Origin: Hyperoplus lanceolatus | Taxonomy: Eukaryota; Chordata; Actinopteri; Uranoscopiformes; Ammodytidae | Length of the DNA: 64,000 nucleotides | NCBI GenBank assembly: GCA_026929865.2 | Contig: CM049398.1 | Location: forward strand, 13,783,001 to 13,847,000 | Direction: 5' to 3' | Shown here: one piece after another, positions 12,622 through 25,650 of the stretch | Numbering within the stretch: position 1 is the stretch's first letter | How the letters are laid out: the number at the start of each line of letters is the position of its first letter | Program-made: the position numbers and the translations under genes | The notes under the pieces: model-generated | Told to the model about the DNA's origin: nothing | The model's database searches: none | What the model saw: only the letters and a program-made list of their open reading frames with translations

Positions 12622-15361
12622 TTAATGGGTTATTTTTAAAATGAGCGATCTATCGGGCTTTATTGATTAATTACCCACATCTAATACTGAAAATTAACCA
12701 AAAAGAAAGGATCAATATCAATACAGGAAAAAAATATATTAAAAAATTATCTATTATCCATTAACCATTGGTAAAGGCAGTATTTACAGCGTATAAGCCT
12801 TTTAGAAAGAGCCCGTTAGAATGTGGTACCAATTATTTTCTATGTTATGTGATAAAATGCCACACATCTTATAGTTTCACGTTCAAAAGAGTGTATCACA
12901 AGATCACAAGCCCTCTGTTGTTCGTGCGGCATCAAAGTTTGCAATGCTGTTTTCTGTTATGTTAGCAATAAATAAGTAAACTATTTTTGAAGGTGCAGTT
13001 CCTTCCTCAGCTTATTTAGAAGTAAAGTAGTTTCTCCCTTTTTCCATTTTTTTTAAAGCTACCACCGCACCTTTCAACACAATTGACTGAGGCAACAAAT
13101 TCAAAGCATGCAGAGGCAGAGACAAAAAAAAGTGATGAAAGAACAAGACATAGAAACGAACAGCAAAAAAATAAATAAAGAGATGTACAGGATTTGTAAT
13201 GACACTGATATATTCATGAGTTACGTGCAGATCCGTCTTCTGAGCCCGCTCAATCAATACTGGGTATAGCTTCAACTAGAAAAATATCCACATGACTATG
13301 TTGGAGTTGAATATTAATGATTCAGTCATCGCCCCAGCATGTGTCTATATATCCAACCGGGGCGTGTGTGAATGGTGTGCAATGTTAATATGCAGTTGTG
13401 GGGACCAAGTATTAGCAGTGGATTACAGGTGACTAGCAGGCTTTTGAATCTATTTCCTGTGATACCCCTTTGAATGTGTTCACTCCCTTTGAAGTGATGT
13501 CAGTTTTAAAATATCTCAACCCTTTTATGTTTAACCATGGTTGTTTGCGTTCAAGGATTCTTTCTTTTTCCTTTTTTTTAGAGGGAGGACATGAAAGCGT
13601 CCCAACAGTCAGCATCCATCAAAGAACAAAAAACTAAAAAGTCTGGGAAAAGTCCCGCGCATAACTAAGCATGACTTGTTAAAAGTCAGCGTGAGGCTGT
13701 TGTTGTGTCTGCGTCTTGTGATCAGTGCGGTGCGGCAAAATAAATAAATAAATAAAAGAATGACAGACGGACCCTGACAGAGCTCGCCCACTGCTCCGTC
13801 ACTGAATGTGATCGACTGATTGTGTGCCTCGCAGCAGTAATGAGCTTTACAGTACGTGTGCATAATGTGCCGGGTGCTGATTCGTATGCTAGATGAGCTA
13901 GCTAATTGTTCATGGTGCATATTTTCCCCCGTCCCATGGCTCCCTCTGATTTGGATTCATTTAGCCTTTATTTTACCTCATTATACAGGCCTGTGTTATT
14001 GCCAGGTTATATGTGAGGTATTCTGCGCTTCTGAAATTGACTAATTGGTAAATTGACTAATTGGTAATTTAATTTGAAAAATCACCACACACCTCTTACA
14101 CACTGGGAACGTGCAAATTTGAAATGATCTGTTGTGAAAGGTGAACTCAGAGTGGTTCATTGCTGCAAGATGTTCTGAATACAATTGATTTGAATTGTTA
14201 CAGAAAAATAAATAAATAAATAAAAAATCCTCCTTATTGTCATTTCATTGTGCTGCTCTCAACAACAAGACTCCCTTTATTAATTTCTTCATATTGCTTC
14301 AAAAAGCAAAAGTAAGTCCCAAGCTGAACATGGCCATGAACCAACCTTGTACACAAATCAAAATGTGAGGAGCCTGGTGGGGGCATTTTTATTTCAAGGA
14401 GCAGAGCTGGCTCACAGCTTAGAGCAGTATGGCTAGGAAGAGGATACAGAGCTGCAGTTCAGTAGGTCTGTAAGCCCAGGGATGAAAATGTTCTCTGATG
14501 CTGATCCTGTGGTTGCCTTGGATCCCAAACAGCAGCACAGAGAACTGACAAAACCGGATAATTACTCAGGCATTCCAGTGCTAGTCTCTTCTCTGCCCAA
14601 AACAAACAATACCCCTATGCATAGCCCTGATCTTCTTGGAAACACCTGTGTGTTTTGTGAGGCAAAGGAGCTCAGAAAAAAAATCTCTGCTGCTTTATGA
14701 GCAGTGTGATTGAACCTGAGAAATAACACATATATTTATTTATTTATTTAATAATCTATAAGGATAATGCACATTAATCAACATTTTTGTAAATGTTCCG
14801 GTGTAAGCCAGCTGGTTAATTTTAAGCCACTGTTCTGGTTTTGATAGTAATGAGGTGGTGGCTCACAGGCCATGCAGAGCAACAGGAAAAAGCAAAACAT
14901 TAGTGTAATAATACAACAACAATAACTACTGAAGCCATGCAAGCGACAACGTAGCCAAGCAGTACTGACCATAACCATTTCATGACAAGTGCAGGCATGC
15001 AGAGAGCATTTAGGCATTAATAATTTAAATGATGACAGGCACAATGTATCTTGATCTTGAATATTAAAGGAGTTGAGTTACAAGTAAAATGGTGATATCA
15101 TACACCTTACACATACACCTTGCAGATGGAAGCACAAATACAAGAGATCATACCAGATACATGAAGAAAGAAAAGAGACTCCTGAGTATTGATTCACGCC
15201 TGGGGGCGCTTCCACCGCTCTGACTGTGCTGTCAGCCCACAGGATCTTTAAGGACACTTTCTGTAAAGATTTTCCCCAAATTTCCCTTGTTAATCATCAT
15301 ATTCATTTAATCTGTATCTCTCTTAGCATGACTGTGTGAGAGTGAAGGTCCATGCATGATG

Positions 15362-15363
<2 letters not shown>

Positions 15364-15402
<39 letters not shown>

Positions 15403-15422
15403 TGTGTGTGTGTGTGTGTGTG
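15364..15422. repeat. (GT)n microsatellite
   Basis: A dinucleotide run of about 59 nt with one gcgc interruption. Confidence 0.97.
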
Positions 15423-17713
15423 TTCCATACTTGGCAGCTAACGTTGTGTGGGCAATGCACCCCCGAGGGCTAGAACCCCGCATAGCAAGTAATGGCACTA
15501 AGCATGCAGTTAGAGGACTGATTTAGAATGAGAGGCGTCTCTAATCTTACGAGGTGTCAGCAGTGTTGTGCCGTCTATTAGCCAACTCTTTCCTCTTTTT
15601 ATTTCCTCTATGATCATCATCTCCTCTGTGGTCTTCACCTCCTCCGGCATGGACCGCTAAGCAACATCCTGCATTCACATTTTCTTATTATAAATTGTAG
15701 TAGTTGGCAGTTTGATTATCGTTGTTGTAGGACGTAGTAGTTTTTGTTGTATCAGAAACCATGATTTTAGTGTTTTATTTCCTTGGTCATTGGATACACA
15801 GTGCTATGGTGAGGGAATCATAAAGCTTGCCATCAAACATCAGAACTGTCTTGGTACTGACTGAAATATAAGAATTTATGAGTACAGAAAGATGTGAAGT
15901 ATTCTCAAGTGCTCGTTTGACTGCTGGTGTTTGGACAATATTTAAACCTAAGGTTAATAAAAAGGGAATTTTAAAGGTATAAACATTTAGTTCTGAAACA
16001 TTTTCTAAGACGAGTTCAATAATGTAATTTTGTACTTTTTTCAGACATTTATGCAGTCAATGAAATACGATACACGAAATTTGCTTCCTGTCAACAACCT
16101 ACAATATTAAAATGCTATTTATTAGACCATTGGTCATATAATGTTTAATATAACACTAACTCTGCTTCTTTTATTTCGCAAAGTTTGCTATTGCCGGCAA
16201 TTCCATGTTACCATTGTGTTTTTTTTCTACTTTTACTACAAAATCACAATCTGAATACGTATTCCACTGCTGTGCACAGCATTGCAATTTTTGTTTATTG
16301 ATTTTTCAATGTTTATTCAGCATCATGTCTGCAAATTTACATTGTTTGCATTCAGACCGTGGTCTGAATGTAAAGAGGCGTTTGTGGCGGTGAAATATAT
16401 AGATCGGGTGGTGAAATATATAGATCTTCTTTGTCGGCAGTGAGAAGTGCGGGCGGAGATAAGCAAATGTCGTGTGATGTGATCGTATTAGTATGTTTGC
16501 AAACTTGAAGGTGCAGACGCTGTGTGTTGTGTGTGTCAGCACAGAATATGTGTGAGTCCATAAGTGTGTTAGATTGTTGGTTTTTCTTGGCACAGGCACC
16601 TGATCAGCGAGAAGTCTTTGATGTTGCGCTGCAAGATGCCGACGCTCTGATCTGGAGCATGGCAGAGATGACATTCTGTGAGACTGCATATGAAGATGCG
16701 GCATATAGAAATATATAATTTTTCTGTTCCGTCTCCACACAACTTCATAGCTCCATACACCCTCTGTCATCACATTCTCACACGCAACTCTCAAAACAAA
16801 TTGACTCATCCCCATTTGAATCAGCTTCAAACATTACCTTTAAATTGACAGCACAATGTATGCTAATGATGTCGGAGCATGCGGTCGCGCAGTGTGTCCC
16901 CAAAGTAGTTACCGAGGTGTTGTAGCTGTTGGTGAGAAAGATGTGGAAAAAGCCATTACAACTTAAACTGTGTAAATTGTTGCAACCAAATGTGACCACC
17001 CCTAAGTCATGTGGGTGGCACACTGACAACAAAGCCCAGCTCGCTTGAAATGGGAACACAGCCGATCACGACTGTGCATATAAAATGGTATACTTGCTGC
17101 TGCATTATATTGTTCAGTTGTTTACTCCCAGTGCCAGAGGGGGCACATGAAGATTAAAGAGGTGACTCTAACCTATGGAAGCTGGAAACAGCGGTGACAG
17201 AAAAATGAGAGAACAAGAGCAACGGGGGCCGTGGCGAAACAGCCACAAAGGCAGCGGAGGTAATGAGGATTTACAAACGGTTTGATTGGTCGTAAATGAG
17301 CAGATATTTCACTATGAAAAGCATTATGAAACTGAGCCACAAGAAGGATTTCTTTTTTAAATGTTGACCAACAGTTGTATTGCCAGAGATGAATACGGTA
17401 CGAAGGCAACACAGGCAATATGCGATATTTTCTGACACTTTTCCACAGACTCGTGTTGATTGTCGGTTAGCGAAGTTAGTTTTAGTCAAAGCCAGCGATC
17501 TCTGCACAGGAGCCAGTTTTAATGCTTGTACAGCTCTTTGCAGTAGTAACGTATTGGACCCCAGTCACAGAAAAGTAGTTTACAGCTATAGTTTGTCCTA
17601 TTCTTATTTGCACACGATTTGAGATGTTTGACTTTGACATTTCTGCTTCCATCCCAAAACAACTAAAATAAATGGATTTTGGTTATGTGCTATCCGCAGC
17701 AATTAAATATGAT

Positions 17714-18670
17714 CAGTGATTCTTGAGAAGTGGGTCAAAACAGGGTGCAATGTTGAAAAAATACAAACCCTATGTTTGGGCAAATTAAATTACATGTATG
17801 TATCCAACATATACTAAGCTACTGAGCTGAGCTTTGACACGACCTCCCAACTTTTGTTTTTTTTACCATCATTGGCCTATCACCACCGTCAGATGTCAAC
17901 TCCATCAGATTTCCTTTCTGACGGTGTTGACATATTTAACGTTTCTTAAACATAACAAATGGAATTTATCTAGTAGCCATTTGTTTTTTCTGTTGATGTT
18001 AGGAGCTAGAATGAACTACTTCAGGAAAATAAAATGATCAAAACATTTCAAATAACTTCTTCAGATATTGTATGCCGGTGTTGACATATCATGGTTGTGA
18101 CACAGGACTTTCAAGATTCGGAATGTAAAATATTCTAAAACTACGACACTTATCAGAGCCTGTCTGACTCTAATGTAATCTGCAGAGGTAGAATTTGACA
18201 AGAGGTCCTTCAAAGTGACAGCTGCCCCTTATTTCGCCTGATTTTATTCCATTTTACATAATGAAATGTCTGACGGTGTTGACTTACAGTAAAGCGGTCC
18301 CACCACTTAGAATCCTTATAAAACATGAATGTGTTTTAGAAAAACAGTTTTTTATTGCTACGAGAGATTATTTAGTGTTGCTTTTGATGAAAAAAGTTAT
18401 TTTTAATAATTAAAGTACATTTTAATAGGTTTAATTGCATATGAAAGATTGAAACCTTCTCTGAGGAAACACTGCTTTGGACTTTGTGAGAAGATAACAA
18501 GTGTCATATATTTGACATGATAATGATGATATCAAATGTAAGGGGATAATTGTGCTCCAGACATTCTATTCTTAATCCCTAATAACATCTACAATTTTAA
18601 ATATTTTTAGTTTTAAACATAACAGCAGTTATGGAAGACGGCCTTTTGTCCCGGTTCTCAAGAATCACTG
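17714..18670. mobile_element. DNA-transposon-like element with 16-bp perfect inverted ends
   Basis: cagtgattcttgagaa at 17714-17729 is exactly complementary to ttctcaagaatcactg at 18655-18670, spanning 957 bp. The interior has three copies of a ggtgttgac motif (near 17918, 18075 and 18270). No transposase frame and no clear target duplication were found, so the copy is probably old. The superfamily is unassigned. Confidence 0.72.
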
Positions 18671-19369
18671 TTATAACTGTTTTTATTAGAACACATTATC
18701 CAAAAGAAATAGTCCCCAAGAACCTAGGATAATATTTCTTAGCTGTTGATTTTTTAAATTTTATGTACATTTTCCAGCCCAGTGTACCCAGTAATGACAT
18801 CAATACTGTATGAAGCCACAGCTCACAATTTATGTTCAGTGTCAGTCAGTGAAGAAAGTAGGTTTCACTTTATGTGGCGAGACAGATGTAAGGGTCTTGA
18901 TTTATGGGTGTGGTAGGTGTGAGTTCAACCACATTTGATGATGATTTTACATAATGGATTAAGAAAAAAAGAAACTATTGCCACTGAATGTAATTAAGTT
19001 TCTATTTAATTTTTTCCAATATTGACTTCTTTGTCTGGTATTGCTGTGCAATATAATTAATCTGTATCTTATTGGGGGCTATTTAAGAAAACCACAATGG
19101 CATGAACACTGTATTCTTTTGCATGTCATTTAACTGACCCTCTTAATATGTTTAATGGAAAGTTCAATAACACAAGTAAACTTAAAGACCGGGTGGGGCA
19201 ACGGTCAAGGGTGGACTATTCCTTGTTTGTCTACAGGATTCAAATACAGTAGGCTACATCAAATGAACTGGGAAAAAGCTTGCTCGCTTTTGACTCACCA
19301 CTTCGAGATCTGTTCTACCTTTGTTTCCTGTTTCCTCCTGCAAGTTTCCTCCCACATTCAACAAACATA

Positions 19370-20454
19370 TAGTCTCGCAAAGCCAGACCAAACTACAGCA
19401 AGTAGTATGGTCTGGAAGCACTCTGTTTAGAGCCGTCTATTCGGGTGGGGAAACCGGGGGAAACTGGGCTAGCCTGTTTGTATTTGTTTAAACCAATCAC
19501 AATCATCTAGGGCAGGGCTAACCCCGGGAAGCAGCAGCGGTGTCCTGCAAAATAGTGCCGGGGGGGGACTTATTTTGATGGAACGTCTTCACGTCCAGAG
19601 ACTGTCAGAGAAATGGCTAAACCCGCAAGCGCCACACAAAAACTATTAAAGACAAAAGGAATATATATAGTGTGTTGCTTTCTAACCAGCATGTCAAGAC
19701 ACCATACATTTTAGCCCCCGAGGAGCTCACGGGATAACTTAACCGGAGTTAACTAGCCACGTAGTGTTATCTCTGGTAACATTATCATCGGTGGTTGAGA
19801 GGCAAGGCTACGGCGGTCGAGTAGAATTTTTAGCATTCGAGAACTTATGTCACCACCTCCTATCGCTGTAGTCAGAGCCGTAGTCCGTCTGTTTACAGGC
19901 AGAACAGGGTTTTGACGTTGTAAGCGCTACACCAACTGCAGCAAGTAGCCGTAAGAGTTGCTAGGTTATAGTGGAAGCCGTTGGAATCTTTCCCCGTCGC
20001 TAAAACACCGCTGCTTAGTCCCTAATTCACCAAAGAAAGGGAACGGCGGATCTTAATCTAGCTGGTTATAAGGTCCGGTGCTCAATTCAAACCCCCACGC
20101 TTCATTTTCCAGAGTTTATGAGGGTATTTCTGCCCGGGGGTAGTTGTACAATGAAGTTGGACAGCTAGGCTAGGCTGTGTCCCGGACCACCGCCGCCAAT
20201 ATTATTAAGTATTGCCACACTTTATTTCTGTCTACTCTACAGTAATGTGACTTCTCACACCCTGTGTGTGTGTATGTGAGAGAGAGAGCGCTGCACATAA
20301 GCACACGGGTTGACTGTGAGCGAATTGTTTCCGAATTTGAGGGGGATCACAATAGGGTAAAGCCAGCAACTGGAAAAGGAGGGGGCTGCGTCAGGGCTGC
20401 GTAGCTTGCCGCCGCAAGCGAATAGACGCTGGCGGAAGTGGTCATGCCAGACTA
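19370..20454. mobile_element. non-autonomous DNA element with 9-bp target duplication
   Basis: This is 1085 bp, starting tagtctcgca and ending tgccagacta (imperfect inverted ends). It is flanked by acaaacata at 19361-19369 and again at 20455-20463. The interior is more GC- and CpG-rich than its surroundings and carries no transposase frame. Nine-base duplications suggest a Mutator-like or related origin, but this is an inference. Confidence 0.75.
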
Positions 20455-20665
20455 ACAAACATACAATCACAGGGAGAGGAGATTACATTGCCCGTTGGTA
20501 CAAATACGTACACAGACCCCAGCAAGCCTCACAGTCACTGAGGCTAATTGGAATCCAAATATAGAATAATAAACCTGCGCTTTGCCCACACCGTTGGTCG
20601 TCATGGTTATACTTCCTTGGGGACAAGTTTGAATGCCGACACCAGTCAGACTCATAGCGGAGCTG

Positions 20666-20668
<3 letters not shown>

Positions 20669-20711
<43 letters not shown>
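20669..20711. repeat. (CT)n microsatellite
   Basis: A dinucleotide run of about 43 nt with one register change near 20700. Confidence 0.97.
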
Positions 20712-23700
20712 GGATGCGTTTGAGTTTGCATGTGTGTTTCTGGCCTGTCGGCGCATCAGCAGTTGTAACACGCGGTCCCTGTGGAGGGCAGACTGACAGG
20801 TAATGATCAAAGAGGCCGTTTCCTGTGTTTCATGTTGGGTTCAGAGAGAGATACATCTGTAACGCCAGTGCCTCGTTCCTATTTTTTTCACGGGCCCGGG
20901 TTGCAGATAGCACACTCACGTCACGCACATGAACACACGTACTAGCGCAAACTTTAGTCATTTTCAGACTCCTCACATTAACAGATACTAACACATTTTT
21001 CAGATGCAGCCTCACTCCCCAACTGTAATATATCGCTGAACTCTCTGCGCCTCCACGCGACTCTCAGTCACCTCAAACTGTCACCTGAACTGTATCGCAC
21101 ATCCATAAAATATTAACCTGAAGAGGGGGAACACAGGCAAAGCCACCCAGCCTCACCCACCCAACCACCCTGCTCCCCCCCCAAGTAAGTAAGCAAGCAG
21201 GACTATCTTTTCCACTCAGGTGCCAGGCCACTCACAGATATCTTACCCTCCATCTTGTGTCCACAGTTGCAAGTGAATGTGTGGACTCGACCCCGCTCTG
21301 TTCGGCCAGCCAGTTTCTGTTTAATCAATTGAAGCAATTCAGATTGTATTTGAGGGAGGCCCAAATCTCATCTGGGGTTGGATGCTGTTGGAAATGAAGA
21401 GCATCCTTGAGCATGGGCGTAAAAACAGCTTCACTTTATCAGCAAGATTAAAACTTCAGGGTCACAGTAATCTGTCCTAATAAACTGTCAAGTAATCCGA
21501 GAAATCTGTTAACGGTCTGGTGTCTTGCACTCGACTTGTGTGTGTATTTTAAGCTGACTGAAGTTATACATGATTTTTTAATTACTGATTGGCAGACTAG
21601 AGGGTTATGTGATTGCTATGAGGGGTAAAATATCTAGCAATTAACCAATGTTAAGGTAATTACAGTATGTAGCCAATCAAATAAAACTTCCAAAAGGCAG
21701 GTAGGGGAAGCCTAAGGAGCTGATTTAATCATATACTACTCCTAGGTTTGATCTCTCATAGCCCTCTAAATGTGTCAGTAGCAGAAGGATTATTTTGAAA
21801 AGGAAACTCTATCTTTATTACCCATTAAGATTCAGAATTTTTATGCCACCGATCTTGTCAGTGGTTTCAACAGGCCTATTCTCAATACAGACCTCATTTA
21901 CAATAGGTTATGATTCACTCAAACATCTCCCTCAACCCTTATACCCAAACATGCATTTAGACAAATGTACTAGTAAATGGTCAGGTATTGATCGATGCTG
22001 GCAAAACTTGGTGTTGAATGAAAGTTCAGTTTCTGAATGGCCTTAAAAATTACACTGTTGCAGAATCATGCTCAGCGCCGCTCGTATAAACCCATGAAGC
22101 ACATCATTTAGCCCTTTGGAATCCAGTTTTCTTAAGCTTGGGAAAATCTGTCATTATCTTACATATTCTATATCGACTTGTAGGACACCTCATTGAAGAT
22201 GAATAGTTATTCACAATGAGTGTATAGGCGGCAGTGTTCAAGCAGAAGAGTTGATCTTTATAATTTTTTACAGACATTTCCCCCAAATTCAGCCTGACAT
22301 CTTAGGAAACGTTTCTAGAATTCTAAATAAAGTTGTGTGGGTTTGAACAATGTTTGGGAGCACATTGAACATTTGTATAGACTGTGGGAGAGTGGGAACA
22401 AAGAGGAAAGGTAGTTTTTACAATTCTCTGTAGTTGTGCAGCATAATTGACTGGACATATACAGTATCTGGTGTATCCAGAGTTAAAAATCGTAGCATGT
22501 CAGACTGTACCATCAGCTTTTGAGGCATTTTAAATTAATGAATGTGTCATCGTAATGCTACAGTACTTTGTAAATAGTAAACAAGCAAAACAAGATTTGA
22601 GCATTTGGAAAACCTCAGAAGAGGTTGTGAAGCTTTTTTGTTTGTGGTGGGAAAAGAGGGCAACATGAACTGCAGGTTTTGCAAAGTGAGTTTAGCTCGC
22701 TCATTTCAGGCCATGGTGTGACATTGGTTGGTCTGTTAATGTGGCCTTCAGCAATACTTAGATTTTCGGGCCTCACTGTCAGACTTTGAGCACAGCTTGT
22801 CTTTGGTTGACCGAGCGCCAAATCATGTGTTGGTGCCACACTGTCTCTCCGCACAATCCAAGATCACCATTTTTGCTAGACCCCTTTCACTTTTGGACTC
22901 TATTTCTGTTTCCTGATATTTTACAAACAAAATTATTCATCAATTAATCAAGGAAATAATAGTTAAATTAATTGATATTGAAAATAATTGCAAGTTGTAG
23001 CCTTACTTGAGAATCAAATTTCAGTGTGGAAATTGAATACACAAATGTATTTGAACTACCTGCAGTGTTATAACACTGTTATTTTTACAGTTGTAAAGCA
23101 CAATGAGTAGAAATCTTAAGTTTTATTTACGTTTATTTAAAGCTCTATTGCGGCTTTTCCCAACTGTAATATGTCCTGAGCCCAACTTCCTCTTTGAGAG
23201 AGGGCTTGTTGACAAACACCAGTGAGCTCAAGGCTCATTTTTAAACATGTCCTAAAGATGGCAACTGATCCAACAGAAACCAACAGAATGTGGAAAAAGG
23301 TAGGGGAAGGGATGCGTTGCTGGCAAGCATGAAAAGCTTGAAATGATTGATAGCCATTTGTTTTGCCTGCTTAATACAACATAAACTCCCCAGCGATTCA
23401 TCACCAGAGCGAGGGTTTCCACGGTGCCTCTGCAAAGCCCACTAAAAATAATTCATTTTCTACAAGCTATGAGCCAGGCACTAATGTTAAATATTCATGC
23501 GGGTCCAGTCTAAATGATGTGGCCATTGGCACACAGTTAGAGCACACTCTGTGGAAGGGAAGAAATGTCAAGCTGTGAATAAATGAAAGCAGTGAAGCCG
23601 TATATTACCCTGCCATTGTAAATTTACTACAGTTGCCATTTCGTACGGCCACTTCAAATAGGTCTCTTTTATAATCAATACACTCCGTAAAACACGGAGC

Positions 23701-24398
23701 ATATTGCCGTGTTCGCAATAATCTAGACTCGTTGTGTTTGCTCATCCTTTATTCACGGTTTGTTTTTGTTGCCTAATTTTAGAGTCATGAATGTTAGCAA
23801 AGGACATTTTCTGTTGTAACAGTCAGCGTTTTGGTGAAACACGCTATCAAAGTCAGTAAGCTGACTCTCTTCAAAGACATCGATGCGCCGTGGGTGCTCC
23901 TCTTGTCACATGGGATCAATATAGCTTGTGCCTATGCAGCTGTTATGGTTTGATTCGTATTGACGTGCACATCAGTCAACTGCAGTCATTTCTGAGATGT
24001 TTTCACAGCAAGCAACGCCAACACCGAGAAGTCACTGCTGCACAGAAATGGTTTTGAGACGTTATAGGTCATCTTCTATCATGATATCAGTAAGCACAGT
24101 GGAGGGAAAAGGGCAAAACATAATAGAACTTACTGGGTTGAGTATCCATTTGGAGGAACTCGAATAGAGAGCATAATGTCCGCTGTGCATCATTTGGGTG
24201 GAATGGGGAATGCTAAATGGCCTCATATTGACAGACACAGTCTACCAGTATTCATTTTTAACACACACACACAATCACACACATACACATGTGCCCCTTC
24301 CCCCCCCCCCGATCACATTCACTCACACACATTTTCTCCTGCAGTCTCTGACTAATGAGGCCTAGGGCTGGAGATGGTTCCATCAAGGAACTTCCTCC

Positions 24399-24402
<4 letters not shown>

Positions 24403-24459
<57 letters not shown>

Positions 24460-24489
24460 AACTCACTGAAACACACACACACACACACA
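24403..24489. repeat. (CT)n followed by (CA)n microsatellite
   Basis: About 54 nt of ct is followed, after a short spacer, by about 18 nt of ca. Confidence 0.95.
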
Positions 24490-25571
24490 TTCACACTCAC
24501 CTCTCTCCCCTCTCAAACATGAACCTGATTGATAGCATTGATTTGACTGAGAAAAGGGAAATGGGAAATTGAAAAATGGTGGAATAAGATTGGAAACAAC
24601 GTGCTGATTATAAACTCTGCGAGGAAACAAAAGGCCTTCCCGCTGCCTTTTCTCTTAGCGTGGAGAGGTAGCAGGTGTGTGTCTGACAGGTGCCTGATTG
24701 AGGCGCACAAAAGACATTACAACTGCAAACAAATGGACGTGTTTAGCGTCCCCGGATGCAGTTAACGTTTTGGGCTGATAGATGTGATTATGAGTATATG
24801 AGCAGACAGAGGCAGCCAGAGAATGGGCCCAGGTGTTAGGGAGAGTGCGGAAGTAAAAAAAGAAAATAGGAGGCATGCTATTGTTGTGATGATAATAATC
24901 CATCTATACAATTAATGGTTTGCCATGGCCAAGGTCATCAGCCTTGGGTGGATGTGTTTAATATGTCTCGTATTGAAATAATAGAGCCTCTCTCTGCTGG
25001 AGACGGATACACGGGAGGCGCGAGACCGCACAGATTTATCCTCATGAGGAAGAAAAAAAAAGTGTAAAAATTAGAACAACCGCTGCGTTCCAAATTCACT
25101 GATTTACAAAATAGCCTCAATTACCTCGATGTCATCGTCATTTATTTGGCTCTTTTTTATGTTTATGTTCTCATGTATCAAGATGAAAAACCATAACACT
25201 TTTATAGCAGCGGGATGAATCAGTCTGTACCTCCTCGAAGAAGAGAAATAAAAACAAAACAGCTTTGTGTATTCCATAAATGAGGGAGCGTCTTGGCCGA
25301 GGGCCTCGGTGGTTTAGTATTCTCTGAGAGCTTCCAGACAGTGAGTGGTGCAGCAGCAGCTGTCTCTTGACCCCGCCGGAGCCCCACTTACCCCTCTGAC
25401 CACCTCCTTTCCACCGGGCAGGCTGTGGTCATGACAAGCCTGTCAGGAGCTTCTTCTAATGTCCTAATTACCCCCCTCACACAGACTCACACACACACTC
25501 ACAGAAATGCTTATGCAGATGTACGCACATTCAAAGTGAGTAAGCAGATATGCCGGCTGACAAGCTAGTAA

Positions 25572-25594
25572 GCACACACACACACACACGCACG

Positions 25595-25642
<48 letters not shown>

Positions 25643-25650
25643 CACACACA
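25572..25650. repeat. (CA)n microsatellite with cgca interruptions
   Basis: About 79 nt of ca with several acgc variants. Confidence 0.97.
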
